From positions 496,001-560,000 of the forward strand of contig JAYKKR010000009.1 in the NCBI GenBank assembly GCA_036971615.1: a stretch of DNA of 64,000 nt, read 5' to 3'. The position numbers and the translations under genes are program-made. The notes under the pieces are model-generated. The model was not told the DNA's origin. It made no database searches and saw only the letters and a program-made list of their open reading frames with translations. Source of the DNA: Amyloporia xantha (lineage: Eukaryota; Basidiomycota; Agaricomycetes; Polyporales; Adustoporiaceae). Shown here piece after piece: positions 1 to 11,341 of this stretch. Positions within the stretch are counted from its first letter, which is position 1. The number at the start of each line of letters is the position of its first letter.

Positions 1-1757
1 GTACAGTACGTGCACGAGGCAAGTCCGCACAGATATCCTTGGACAAGTCAGCCGCCGCGAATGCCCGGATTTTGTCAGTATGGACAATCGGCAGAGATGA
101 TCCCACGCCGGCTGAAACGGAGCGTCTCAGCATGGTGCTTGCTGCTCTCCAGCGCAGAGTCACATTATTTGAGCAAGATCTTTTCCGGAGGATCTTCATG
201 CCCGTCGCGAATCAGATATCAAAAAAGCAACGGCGAGCGCATGTAGCGCCGGTCATACACTACCCGAGTCGTCCTTTGAATGGTTCTCAGACATCGGCCG
301 TGCACCGCATCCTTTCCGATAATAGTGAGGACCGGGTCTGTCTCGTACACGGCCCTCCTGGAACGGGAAAGACCACCGTCATCGCCGCATCTGTGACTAG
401 TCTCATGGCCGTTCCTCAGAAGGATCGCGGAATTTGGCTGGTGGCGCAGTCAAACGTGGCCGTGAAGAATATCGCGGAGAAGCTTGCTAGCATTGAGTTC
501 TGGGACTTCAAGATCTTGGTGTCGATGGACTTCCACTTCGAGTGGTGAGTATTGACGATTGCTCTTCGATACCAAACCTCACCTCAATCACACTGAAGGC
601 ATGAACATCTATACGCGAAAGTCGAAAGGAATGTGATCAGGTCAGATCAATTTGCCCACAATTCTGGCGGGACCGAGCGACTTCTGTTGGGATCGAAGGT
701 CATTCTGTGCACCCTCAGCATGCTATCTCACCCCCGGCTGGCATCGTCGGGCTTCACACGGCTTGTTCCCATTCATACTGTCATTGTGGACGAAGCTAGT
801 CAGATCGAACTGGGAGACTATCTCCCAATGTTGGGTAAATTCAACATACAAAAGCTCGTTTTCATTGGGGACAATCAACAACGTACGTTTTCCACAAAGC
901 GGTAATAAACATACCATCTGACCAGCTGGCTACCCGTGCGTAGTGGCGCCATACGGACAGGACGATCTCGGTGACCTCCGAAGCGTTTTCGAGCTTGAAC
1001 ATTTATACAAAGAAGCTGTATTCCTTGATACGCAGTGTATGTGCCTCTGCCCGGGTGCATTTCTTTGAGACTAAAGAGAGATATCCTGTGTAGATCGAAT
1101 GCCGCAGCCTATTGGTGCTTTCATCTCGCAACATATTTATGATGGTCGATTGCAGACGGTGCATGCTATCTCTACACGTCGCTCGTGCCGTCTGGTGGAT
1201 ATCAAGAACGGCAAGGAACAGAGAGCTGGGAATAGCTGGCGGGTGCGCTATTACTCTTTCTCTTAGGACGTTTCTCATTATCGTGCGGCCCGCAGAACGG
1301 TGCAGAGGCTAATGCCGTCGTCGCCATAGCCAAGAAATTTCATCAACAGGGCAAGCGTTATTGCGTGATCACGCCTTACGATGGGCAGCGCAATTTGTTA
1401 GAGAAATCTCTAAAAGATGCAAATTTGCCATGGGAGAATAAGTGCTTCAATGTTGACTCCTTTCAAGGTGCGTTTCTTTTCCCAGTCTGTCTTGTATTGA
1501 ACCAACGTAATCCCTGGTTAGGAAATGAGGAGGACCACATCATAATTTCGGTCGTTCGCTCCGACAAAATCGGTTTCTTGGATAATATTCGCCGGACGAA
1601 TGTCATGCTTTCGCGTTGCAAGAAAAGCATGATAATATGTAGCAGCCGCGCTTTTCTGGAGGGAAAAGCGTCCTCGTCGCTGATGGGCAAACTCGCGTCG
1701 GAGTGGGGCAGTGGCGGGTGGCTTTCTTGGCGAGATGTCCTAGCTGGAAGGTTCTAG
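1..1757 (+). CDS. UPF1-like superfamily 1 helicase, copy A (5' end outside window)
   Basis: This is the 3' two thirds of an SF1 (UPF1/DNA2-like, AAA_11/AAA_12) helicase gene that enters from the left edge. Visible exons are 1-544, 599-882, 944-1036, 1094-1242, 1296-1467 and 1522-1757, and all phases agree. Motifs in order are Walker A GPPGTGKT, motif II VDEASQ, motif III GDNQQ, then ITPYDGQ, DSFQGNE and RRTNVMLSRCK. The sequence is near-identical to copy B at 22980-24740, including every intron position. Motif III reads GDNQQ here but GDDKQ in copies B and C. G, D and Q, the usual invariant residues, are kept. No stop or frameshift is visible, so the copy looks intact. The substrate (RNA or DNA) cannot be told from sequence. 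Confidence 0.85.
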
Positions 1758-1962
1758 TCAAGTAATGTCCGCTTTTCACTCATATATGTAGGACTTCCGC
1801 GTATCCGCGTCATTTGCAACAATATTTAAGAATAATATTTAGTTAAGAACGGTATTGCACGTTCGCGACATGCTGTACTGTTTGCGTTTCTTCGGAGATT
1901 AATGGGAAGTTCCGTTTGTGCTTTGTCCGACACCTCGAGGCCACAGCGCGGCCCAAGCTTGA
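1..1962 (+). repeat. Segmental duplication, left copy (with 22980-24922)
   Basis: Bases 1 to about 1962 match 22980 to about 24922 in direct orientation. The match covers helicase exons, introns and roughly 200 bp of 3' flank. It ends after the shared string GGCCCAAGCTTGATA. The left end lies outside the window. Exons are more alike than introns; the first intron of the pair has diverged clearly. Confidence 0.85.
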
Positions 1963-2606
1963 TATATACACGGAATCAATTCTGCTTAGATTGGGTGTAC
2001 TGTACAAATAAATCACTGCTCTTGGGAGGCAGCCGCACTGATATTTACATGAAACCATGGAGGGTAGCCAAATGGAAGTGCGTGTATAGTAGCGTGAGGA
2101 GGCCAGTGCGCGTCGGGATTTAGTAGCAAAGATGAAAAAATAAGTTACTGAGGTCACACACTTCTGAACGAAGCAGACTGCTGAAAAATTGGTGTTGCGG
2201 CTTTAGAATAGGGTCGATACACGGAATCCCCTAGTAAAAGGCGAGGGGATTGTCTGATTGTACCGACCCCGGCCGTCGAGATGTGATGATCAATCGCAGG
2301 TCACCATCAACGATCTTTGCATTTTGTTCAGCTCACGGGTTGAAGAGGTACGTAGCGTATTACTCGACGCCCCACCGTTGAGGATCTTCAAATTGATATT
2401 ATGAAAAGTCAAGACCATGTCAAGACAGCATTAGACCTTCGCAACTCACTCGGACACGGCTAGCAAGGGTTTTTATAAAAGAATATGGATTGGAGGATAT
2501 TTCATTTCAAATACAGTGTACAACTGCTTAAAAATATACATGATGTTCGAAACTGCCATAACGTGTCGTTCAGATAATTGCTGCAAGCGTGGGTGCTCGG
2601 ACCATG
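1758..2606. other. Spacer between convergent helicase A and SVF1
   Basis: The first 200 bp belong to the duplicated 3' flank of helicase A. The rest shows no supported gene, only short open frames without splice support. It probably holds the two 3' UTRs and terminators. Confidence 0.5.
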
Positions 2607-4040
2607 TCACACTGAGATGAAGGTGGACTCGTTGTACAGGTTCCCCTCGATCTCGACCGCTCCAGACGCGTCTGGGATGAGTCCAGCGGGGATATTCACC
2701 TGCAACTTCGCCGGGTTGTACCACTGTGCAAACCCACGTTAGCAGGAGGTACGACACTTGGCTCAAGGACACGTACTTGGTATATGTAGGGCTTAGTGCC
2801 CGCGACGTAGTTCACCATCGTCTTGATCACGTATGGAATTTCGGCGAGGACATCGACCTTCTCGATCAGGCCCTTGTAAGCGTCTGGCTGACCGACATCG
2901 ATAGCAAGGGTCGCATCGATGGGTCCTTGGCCCTCTGGCACGATCGAAGGCGCCGCCCAGCGGAAGACGAGTTCCGTCGGAGTGTTGTACCCAGTGTCTG
3001 CATCCTTCGCAGTCTTGGAGTGCACCGCACGCGACACGACCCCCGCGCTCTCAGGCAGCGCCTCATCCGGCCACTTCGTCTCTGCGGTCACAGCAGCGAG
3101 CTTGCCGCCGAGCACGAGCGAGCCGATGTTTACTGCAACGTATCCCGAGCCGGCACCATGACGCCCGTATGCATCGATGGTGGTGAACTCCATCTGGATC
3201 GCGGAACATCCGCCGTGCGCGCTGGACGCGAAGTGCGCAAAGTTCCAGGCTGAGGCGACGAGGTTCGGGCGCATACCCTGGATAGCGTGCACGAACATGC
3301 CGGGGCCTGCGACCTGCTGCGCGTGACCCTTGTGGATAATGGTGCCCGTGCCAAACGTGAGAGGCCAGAATCGGTGCACGACGTATCCCTCTGCGTTCTC
3401 CGGATCGTGCCCGAAATACGAGTAACCTCCCTTGGGGCCCTTGCCCACCTTCCATCCCGGTGCCGAGGCGGGGCGCGCTACCTCGAGAGAGATCTGCAGT
3501 TCATTATCCAGATTGACGCGTATACTGTAGGATTCAGGGTTGTCTGAACCGGGGTTCGGTCGGTGGGTGATGCTGAACTGATCAGCCTTGCTCGAACGTT
3601 TGTCGAGACCTGGCGGCGGTGTGACGAAGTTGCTGACATTTATGGACTTCCAAGTGCGCTCCTTCGAAGCAGGGTCAAATATCTTGCACGTAAACTGGAT
3701 TGTTGGATACCAGACCCTGGAGAGATTTATGTAAAGCCACCTCTCAAGCTGCAGTGAGAAATACTCACCCCACGGCAGAGTGAATGACCTGGCACATAAG
3801 AGACCTGCCATCTTCCAGCATAAAGTACCATGTCTGCGTTTCTACAGCAAACCCGCCTGGGCAAGACCATTCTGTGTCCTTGGGCTCGAGCTCCCCGAAC
3901 AAGTCTGAAGCGCCATGTTTCGACGACACGGGGTGAAAATTGGGCGCCTTAGGGTCGACCGGCGCGGAAGTACTGCAAAGCGGTGAGCATCAATTGACCT
4001 GGAAAGCGCGGCGCTCTTACGAGAAGATGGATGAGAACAT
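2607..4040 (-). CDS. SVF1: Survival factor 1 (Svf1-like, double lipocalin)
   Basis: Svf1 is a fungal protein needed for survival under oxidative stress and for sphingolipid (ceramide) handling; it is built from two lipocalin-like domains. Exons on the minus strand are 4021-4040, 3769-3972, 2777-3716 and 2607-2723. They sum to 1281 nt, a closed 426-aa model. The start MFSSIFSTSAPVDP with the downstream SDLFGELEPKDTEWSC block is the usual fungal Svf1 opening. The central AHGGCSAIQMEFTT block and the C-terminal WYNPAKLQ region also fit the family. The first exon is only 20 nt long. The ATG was chosen because it is the only one that splices into the conserved N-terminus. The gene converges with helicase A. 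Confidence 0.92.
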
Positions 4041-4543
4041 GGCGAGTCGTGTGGAGGAGCCTCCAGAGAGAGGCGCACTGGATATGTATACGGTCCAAAT
4101 ACGGACTTGACGGGATCCGCGTAAATTATGAGGTCAAATTCGACCGGGGCCCGTTCGAAGGTCACAACAGCACCTCTTCCGAGTCTTCGCATTGGCGCAT
4201 TGTCACACAGTGACTTTGCTGTGTCACACCGTGCGTGGTCCCTTCAATGCTGAATTGCTGATTTGACAAATGCCGGTGATCGCAAGATGTCCACCGTGAC
4301 CCACTCTTCACGGAGGGATACGGATTGATGCTCAGCGCTCACCATGGCGGTGGTGATGCGCAGTGTCCTCTTACTGAGCGACGTCGACAAGATCGACGTG
4401 TACCGTTTGCACAATTCAGCCCGATAAGCCCGTACGCGGTAAGTGGCAAACATATCGCAGCCATCTAGCCGTTCTCATAAGGAGGTGTCGCAGACGTCGA
4501 CGGTTGAGCCGTCCGATTCTACTTGGAAGTCCTACTGAGGGCT
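4041..4543. other. Divergent intergenic region SVF1 / F-box gene
   Basis: No supported coding sequence was found. The region separates two divergently transcribed genes and must hold both promoters. No clear TATA box or repeat was recognised. Confidence 0.4.
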
Positions 4544-5964
4544 ATGTCAACGGTGAGGAGGCACTACTCGTAATCTCGAGAACGCACTGAAAGTGTTTTG
4601 CAAATCCGCCAAACTAGGCTCAGCGCCCCAAGATCGCACTGCGAACGGTTACGGAACATCATGACAAATTGTGCTGGTTCATACCACCTGAGCTGCGTGA
4701 CGAGGTCATAGACCAGCTTCAGACAGACCGCGCTGCTCTCAAAGCATGCAGTTTGACGTGTCGTGCCTGGCTTTCCAGAGCGAGGTATCATCTATTTCGT
4801 ACTGTCCTAATCGATCCGGGACATTGCGGGGATGCCTTCCGCCGGCTAATGCTGTCTTCACCGAACATCACTGCTTATATCCAAGAACTAGAGGTATCTG
4901 GCGTTCCGGGGATTTGCACGTGGTGGAACACCAGCACTGGCAGCATGGCATGGCCGACCCTACACCAAACCCGCCGTCATCGCGTTGAATCGGATGTAGA
5001 TGAGACAGCATGGCTACATCAAACCTTGCCTCCATTTACGCCGCCACTAGTCAAACTGCGATCGCTACGACTGGCTGCCATGCCCATCAGCAGTGGCAGT
5101 ATCGATGCGCTTCGTCCGCACATCGAACATATCACGATGCTCACCCTAGACGGATGCAGGGCAGCTGCTTTCGCGGACTTAGTCCGCCTCTTCAATATCT
5201 TTCCGTGCCTGGAAACCCTGCGTCTACTTGCAGCGCAGTGGCTACCTGGGAACAGCAGTCCCTCAGAGACGTCTCATCGCTCATCACTGAAATTGAAACG
5301 ACTAGAGATGTCTCGTAAAATTGATGTCGCACCCCTTATTTCGTGGATGCTCTCTGAATCCGTTCACACCGAGATTGTTTCTCTGTCTTGTTCCGTGTCA
5401 GGTCAGAAAGGGGCGTTTGCGATCCGTGACCTGCTGCATGCCATAGGTGCTACGCTACAGCATCTCAAGATTGGATTCCAAGAAACTCGAGATCCCACAG
5501 GTCTGTTGACAGACCGTCCGATAAATGCCCATCCTCACCTCCTGGACTCTACAGATGTATTGCAGATCACGCACTTCGACCTAGCGCAGTCGTCGGGACT
5601 ACGCCATCTCCACATATGCTGTTCTACCGTGGCCCCTGCTCTCACGCATTCTTCGCACCTTCCCTCTCTCTCTTGGATCATCATATTGCTCTCCACTGCG
5701 AACTCGCCGCATTTAAAGGAGATCACGTTCTCCCTTCGCCTGGCGGATTTGCGCGTGCTGAATCTGGAGGGCTTGGACGTTGTGCTATCGCACGCCAGGT
5801 TTGGCAGCTTGACGACCGTTACATTCGAGATTGAGCTGCAGAGGGGGTCACCCGCAGGCTTCAATCCGGATTCGGTGCGCAGAAGAATGACTGCTCTCAG
5901 CGAGAAGGGGATCATTCGTTTCAGTACTTACAAGCTCAGCAATCTGATCGCCGGATGCCAGTAG
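4544..5964 (+). CDS. F-box protein
   Basis: The N-terminal part (IPPELRDEVIDQLQ, then KACSLTCRAWLSRARYHLF) is an F-box, the motif that binds Skp1 in SCF ubiquitin ligases. The remaining 380 residues are rich in leucine (LRSLRLAAMP, LKRLEMS), which suggests a leucine-rich-repeat-like substrate-binding part. The long open frame (4618-5964) has no in-frame ATG before the F-box. I propose a 9-nt first exon at 4544-4552 (ATG TCA ACG) joined by a 71-nt GTGAGG...CAG intron to 4624. This gives a closed 449-aa model. Such proteins are greatly expanded in Agaricomycetes and the target is unknown. The F-box call is firm; the start is less certain. Confidence 0.75.
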
Positions 5965-6147
5965 ACCCGTGGCTCTCTACTCCTACGATACCCGAAATCG
6001 CTCCTGTCATTATGTTCACAACTGTACATATTAGATACTATTGTATGTCTAGCTACTATTTATGTATCATTATACGACTGGTCCTCGCAACAAGACCATG
6101 GTCATAAACTGGCTGATCGACTCAAACTGCTGAGCAACGGTCACTGT

Positions 6148-7464
6148 TTATCGTCTTCCCTGCGAGGGAGAATTGGAAATTTGCTCATCCGAATAAGAAT
6201 CTGGACTGATGGAGTGGGGAGAGCTCTTGCTGGAGCTCTCAATGACAGCAGTTAAAGAAGACTTTGTGGCATCGACTGGACTGCGAGCGCTTGGACTTAG
6301 GAGAGATGGCTGTAGCTGCGCAAGAAGATGAGTGGCAAGACGATATTACACGACGGTAAGCTTAGTTGGCGAAGAACGGTGGATCGCACAGCCAGCCATC
6401 CTGACTCACCGGACCGTTGACTTCATCGGGGTCTCTGCAAGCCCAAGAAAAGTCCACAGACTCTTCTGATAATTCTGGGCTTTCTAATGTCCTGCGTCGC
6501 TTCCGGGGCTGGGTCGCGACTGTTGCTCCGGAGCCTGACGCTATGCGTACGAATTTCATGCTTCCGCTATTGAGAGCGTCGAGCACCTGTCTGTTTTGAG
6601 TGACAGATAGCGAGGATGGATTCTGTTGTGGGACGTCCGAGGGCCAACCTTCGAGGCGAACCCCATACAAGTCGAGTTTCGAGTGGTCTTTCCACTTCAT
6701 TTCAGCGTTGCGGATACCTGAGGTTGCCCTGTGAACACATAATAAAGGTTAACCGTCGTGGTAGTCAAAATAGCGCAGAGATTGACCTGATCGCATTACG
6801 GACACCGTTATAAACTTCGGCTTTTAATGAGCTAGCGGGTCCTTTCTTCTGCGGGGGTATATTGACCATCGCCGGTTGGTCGAGTAGCACGCGAGCCATA
6901 GGATTGTGCGCGTTCTCCTCTTTCGCTTTCATGGACTGCACCTGGAATGCCCGCGCACCTGCTACACCACATCCCCTGTGGCCCCGCCAGAACTCCCGGC
7001 CCAGGACAGTCCCGCCGAGAAACCCTTCGTCTGCGGGATCACATGGATTCACGACGAGGAAGAATGATTGCAGACCGGCGATGTCATGGAGGGCCTCCAG
7101 CGTCTGTGAGGTATAGCGGAGTACATTGTTCACTGCCGGTATATATATTAGAAAACCCTTGTCTAACTGCAGATAATGGCAACTCCTTACTCACCCCTTT
7201 CTTGTACACCTCCGTTCGGCGTCAGTGAAGGCTCAAACAAATACGCGGAGTGCCATTGAGCTATGTATCTCCTGACCTATTCGTATCGCTCCAGGTAAGA
7301 CATAAAATAGATTGGAAACGGTGACTTGACTTGACCTCTTCTAATGGCCGAGCCTCCCGTTCAGCGAACGCTCGTATGTCTGAAAGGCTCTTGGCGAACA
7401 GTGTCTCTAGTCTTTCAAGGAACAAACCATCTTCTACAGCTTTCTCCTTGGAGCTTAATTGCAT
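6148..7464 (-). CDS. Conserved-looking fungal protein of unknown function, 347 aa
   Basis: Family not recognised. Exons are 7336-7464, 7195-7276, 6787-7132, 6410-6728 and 6148-6315. They sum to 1044 nt with every junction phase agreeing, which strongly supports a real gene. The N-terminus (MQLSSKEKAVEDGL) is helical and charged. Residues about 70-170 form an apparently globular, glycine-rich part with LQSFFLVVNPCDPADEGFLG and REFWRGHRGCGV. The C-terminal third is basic and serine-rich (QPRKRRRTLESPE, a candidate nuclear signal) and probably disordered. The gene shares a 230-bp divergent promoter with ACL4 at 7697, so co-regulation with ribosome assembly is possible but unproven. The last exon is the least certain. 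Confidence 0.7.
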
Positions 7465-7696
7465 CTAAGAGGTATATTCTCGTACAAGCTACAGCGGAGG
7501 AGAGATGCACTAGGTATAATGTAAGTGAACAGGAGAGCGCGTGTGGCTCGGGCATTGACCACCACGACCCGGAGCACGGCCGGAGAATACGGAGATGGCC
7601 AGTAGAATGAGCGCCGAAAAGTATGATCGGCCTTGAATTGATTCATGCAAAAATCTTGTCGTGGATCTGTACACTGTACACTTCGATCTGTTCACG

Positions 7697-9076
7697 ATGG
7701 GACGAGCAAGAACAAAAACAAGGAAAGCTGCTGCCATTGCACCGAAAATTACAACCGAGGATGCTAAGGCCGCACCTTCAATATCGTCCCTCCTGGAGAA
7801 GGCCCAATCCTTGATCGTTCAATGCGACTATGATCTCGCAAGCCGTTTCGTGCAGCGTGCCTTGCAGCGCGAGCCAACTCATGCACAGGCGAAGGAGATG
7901 CTTGGCGTTGTACAGCTGGAGACAGGGGAGCTCGATCTTGCTAAATCAGTGCGTAATTCCAACTATTCTATCTGAGTGCGCAGGATTTACACAGCAGGGT
8001 TTCAGACATTTGAATCATTACTTCCTCCGAATCTGGATGCTCCAAATCCGCCACCGCCTTCTGCGCATCTGTATCTTGCACAACTGAGCGACGATCCCCA
8101 ATTAGCATTACAGCATTATCAATCTGCTGTCGATATTCTCAACGCTCAGCTGAAGGGAAAGGAACGTGCCACCGACTTGGCGAACACGAGCGACGATGAG
8201 GCTGAATTGAGACAAAATATTGTCCGTGCACTCATCGGTATGGTGGAAATATGGATGGATCCCTCGTATGATCTCTGGTATGTGTAGAACCTCTCGGCGC
8301 GTTATCGTTCGGCGTAGTAATAACATTCCCCTCAGCTTTGATCCTGCTGCAGAGAAGAACTGCGAGGATCTACTAAACATGGCGCTTCAGACTGATCCTG
8401 GTAATACCGAAGCTCTGCAAATGCTAGCGTCCGTGCGACTTTCCCAGCAGAGACCAGACGATGCCAAGACCTGTCTTGAACAAGCTTGGACAACGTGGAA
8501 AGATATGGATCTTGGTATGTTCACTGAACTCCCATGGTTACACGAGAACTTCTTTGAGTGATGTTAATCCTGTCCAAGATGATCCTCGTCTACCACCGAT
8601 AGCGTCGCGTCTGTCTCTCGTGAAACTTTTCCTTGAGCTCTCATTCTTTGCTCCGGCTCTCCTGGTGCTTCAGGGCGTGATAGCTACGGACGACCAGGAG
8701 GTAGAAGCATGGTATTTGGAAGGCTGGTGCTTCTTTATGATGGCTGAGCAAGCGCAAGAAAACGGGGGGAAATTGGATGAGCTTTCTTGGGAGGAACTTG
8801 CCAGAGACGCAAGGGATTGTTTGGAGACTTGCAAAACTGTGTGTACAGTGATCTTTCGGTTATCGCGCATGTCCCAGTACTGATGCCATTGCGTAGTTGC
8901 ATATCAATCAAGACCATCCCGACACGCCGCTCCTGGCACACGTCGAAGAGTTGCTTGCCAAGCTAGATGCGTTAGGGATTCAGCCATCACCAGATGACGC
9001 TGAAGACGGAGAAGAGGATGGGTGGGAAGACGACGATGGCAGTGATGATGACGACGAAGATGTAGAAATGTCATGA
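7697..9076 (+). CDS. ACL4: TPR protein, Acl4-like chaperone of ribosomal protein Rpl4
   Basis: Acl4 is a TPR-repeat chaperone that captures nascent Rpl4 and escorts it to nuclear pre-ribosomes. Exons are 7697-7948, 8006-8277, 8336-8514, 8579-8838 and 8897-9076, 1143 nt, a closed 380-aa model. The basic start MGRARTKTRKAAA precedes helical repeats such as LLEKAQSLIVQCDYDLA and ALQTDPGNTEALQMLASV. The C-terminus is strongly acidic (EDGEEDGWEDDDGSDDD), as in Acl4, where the acidic tail faces the basic Rpl4. The TPR call is firm. The Acl4 assignment rests on architecture and size. Confidence 0.8.
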
Positions 9077-9499
9077 GCCATCGATGTGCCAGTGCCCATT
9101 TCTATTTACCGCGTACGGGCCAGTGGCTCAGTAATGCATCCGCAGGTTATGGGCCTGTCCGGATAAAAAGTAGCTTATTCTATTTTCTGTTTTGCTAGAC
9201 TTAGGAGATTGTTTTTGCGGAACCATTGTGTCACATTGCCCTTGTTTGTTGTGTCCATGCCAGCACGACCACTTTACATCGTGCGTGTGCTTGGAGGACG
9301 GGTGATCGGCCGGGAACGCGCGTATGTGATCGGAGATTCGTCGTGCAATACAGTAAGCGCCTTAAAAGCCCACTCACTTAAGTCTTGCATATTTCGTTGC
9401 ACCTGTCTTTCTTACATTCTACTAATCCTCTGGTGCATCGTAGACTCAGGTAACTCTTCATTGTTTCTTATGACGAAGTGTCACTAATTTATCTCCAAG
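9077..9499. other. Intergenic region ACL4 / RMD1-like gene
   Basis: No gene is supported. A 92-codon open frame from 9209 has no splice or compositional support. The region serves as the ACL4 3' end and the promoter of the next gene. Confidence 0.4.
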
Positions 9500-10943
9500 A
9501 TGAAAGCTATATTCGCACCGTTTCGGCTACGCCGTGCATTGATCAATGCACCGAAGCGTTGCCAATTGCCAAAGAGTACTCCTCTGCGTAGCCGCGCATT
9601 TGCTCAAGTAGCCAAGAATAGCCCTTCAGAGGATACGCAGTCCAAACCAAAACCGAAGGCGTCCACGTCGCTCCGTAGATCTGCGGCAGCGTCCCTTCCT
9701 ATTCGCTCGAACCCGACACCCACACGTAGCGAGATTCGACCCGTTTTCACTCTTGCCACAGCAGAGCGCTATTTGTTATCCAATCTACGTGGTCGTCTAC
9801 CACCGTCTGCTACGGTTTTGCATGAGTCTTTGTGGGTGCCGAAGTGGATCGGTGATGGACAAGAGGGCGAGATTTTCATTTTCGGAAACGGAAGCTTCGT
9901 CTGCTGGGGCCTCGGTGAAGAGCAAGCGCGCAAGTTTGCCCGAGATGTGCTCTCGATTTCGCATGCCGAGATTTCACCATTGAAAGAATTGGAGACGGAA
10001 GATCTCGAGTTCGTGATGGATCCTGAAGAGTGAGTGGCCAGGTATCATCATGCGTGGTGAATACATGGGTAGTTAACAAATTCGCTGGAGGAACACGCGA
10101 CTCCAAGGAGATCTTATTATTCTAGGCCAGAGTCCTCCATTGAGCTCAGATGAGGCAATGCCTCGTAATTTGCCTCCATCCTCGTTACCGCAGGAGACGG
10201 TCTTGGCCCGTTATGCGTTCTCACAAGCGCTCTCTCGTTCCACCGCCCTCTCTGCGTTGGAAGTCTCGTTAGAAAAATATCTCTCGTCAGTTGCGCAGCT
10301 TCCGGACACACTTCAACGAACAGGCAAGCCGGGCCTGAGCCGCAAAGCTTTGGTGATGAAGCTTGGCGAGCTGTTGAAATTCCGCCAGGGTCTCAACCTC
10401 AACCGAGAGAATTTCTCCGACACCCCGGACTTTTATTGGGCTGAGCCCGCACTAGAGAGTCGGTCTCGTCTACATAATGATGGTAGCTGGCGATGGTTTA
10501 CGACAAATCCCTTAGATAACTTCAACTCCTTGAGCCATGCCTTGGAGATGACGGCCAGGACGCGGTCTGTGAACGACAAGATCACGTACGCTGCTGAGGT
10601 GAATGAAGCTGTCCTATATCAAGCGAATGTATACTCAGTTCTTGACCAGATGCAATCGGTTCTGCGAGAGCTTCTCACGGAGGTATGATTTGTCCCTTCT
10701 GGTAATGGTGTGTCTGGGAAACTAAATATGTTGTTCAAGACTTCCGCGCACAGCATGGAGCTCATCATCATAGCCCTCATTGCTGTTGAAGTTGTAATTG
10801 TGAGTGCCTCACTCGTTGCTTCGGTGATTTCATCTTGACGAAAAGTACAGTGTCTCATCCGCGATGGCCCTGAGCTATGGGATATGGTTATGGGAAGGGG
10901 TGAAGAAGCGGACAGTAAAACTACCCAGCATCATAAGCTCTGA
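9500..10943 (+). CDS. RMD1/RMND1-type DUF155 protein, probably mitochondrial
   Basis: DUF155 (YagE/Rmd1-Sif2) proteins include human RMND1, which anchors mitochondrial ribosomes. Exons are 9500-10029, 10091-10682, 10740-10799 and 10851-10943, 1275 nt, closed, 424 aa. The first 60 residues are basic and serine/alanine-rich (FRLRRALINAPKRCQLPK), a good mitochondrial presequence. The family core includes GEIFIFGNGSFVCWG and RLQGDLIILG. The 60-nt third exon encodes a hydrophobic stretch (MELIIIALIAVEVVI) that is the usual C-terminal membrane segment. After splicing, a short hydrophilic tail follows. Confidence 0.85.
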
Positions 10944-10977
10944 TTGATCGGTAAATCTCGCAGGATACGTTTGGATT

Positions 10978-11035
10978 ACTCCCCACTCATACTCCCCACT
11001 CATACTCCCCACTCATACTCCCCACTCATACTCCC
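10978..11035. repeat. 13-bp minisatellite, four copies plus a partial
   Basis: The unit ACTCCCCACTCAT is repeated head to tail four times without change from 10978 to 11029. A degenerate partial copy follows. It lies 35 bp beyond the RMD1-like stop codon, probably in its 3' UTR. Confidence 0.9.
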
Positions 11036-11341
11036 ATCTCACATTATGTATACTGACTTAATACAGCCCACATACGATTCATACTGTAGCACTGCTTCCT
11101 CCATCATACTTTACGCTGAATAATATGGTTCGCAAGTCTTGTAAGGCCGGAACATAAATAACCCCAAATAAGTGACTTTATTTCATTATTCAGCATAGAT
11201 TGGGATACAAATATTTGGAACTCCGAAAAGGATAGTGTCGCAGTGTGTAGTCATTTGGACACTGCTCGCCGTCTCCACCTGCTCAGGTTGCTTAATTGAC
11301 CACCATACCTTGTTTCTTCTATATTCTACTTGTCGTCCAAC

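Noticed and set aside
3063..3455. Long antisense open frames inside SVF1 (both strands, 80-175 codons)
   Set aside because: They are shadows of the GC-rich conserved SVF1 coding frame and match no family.
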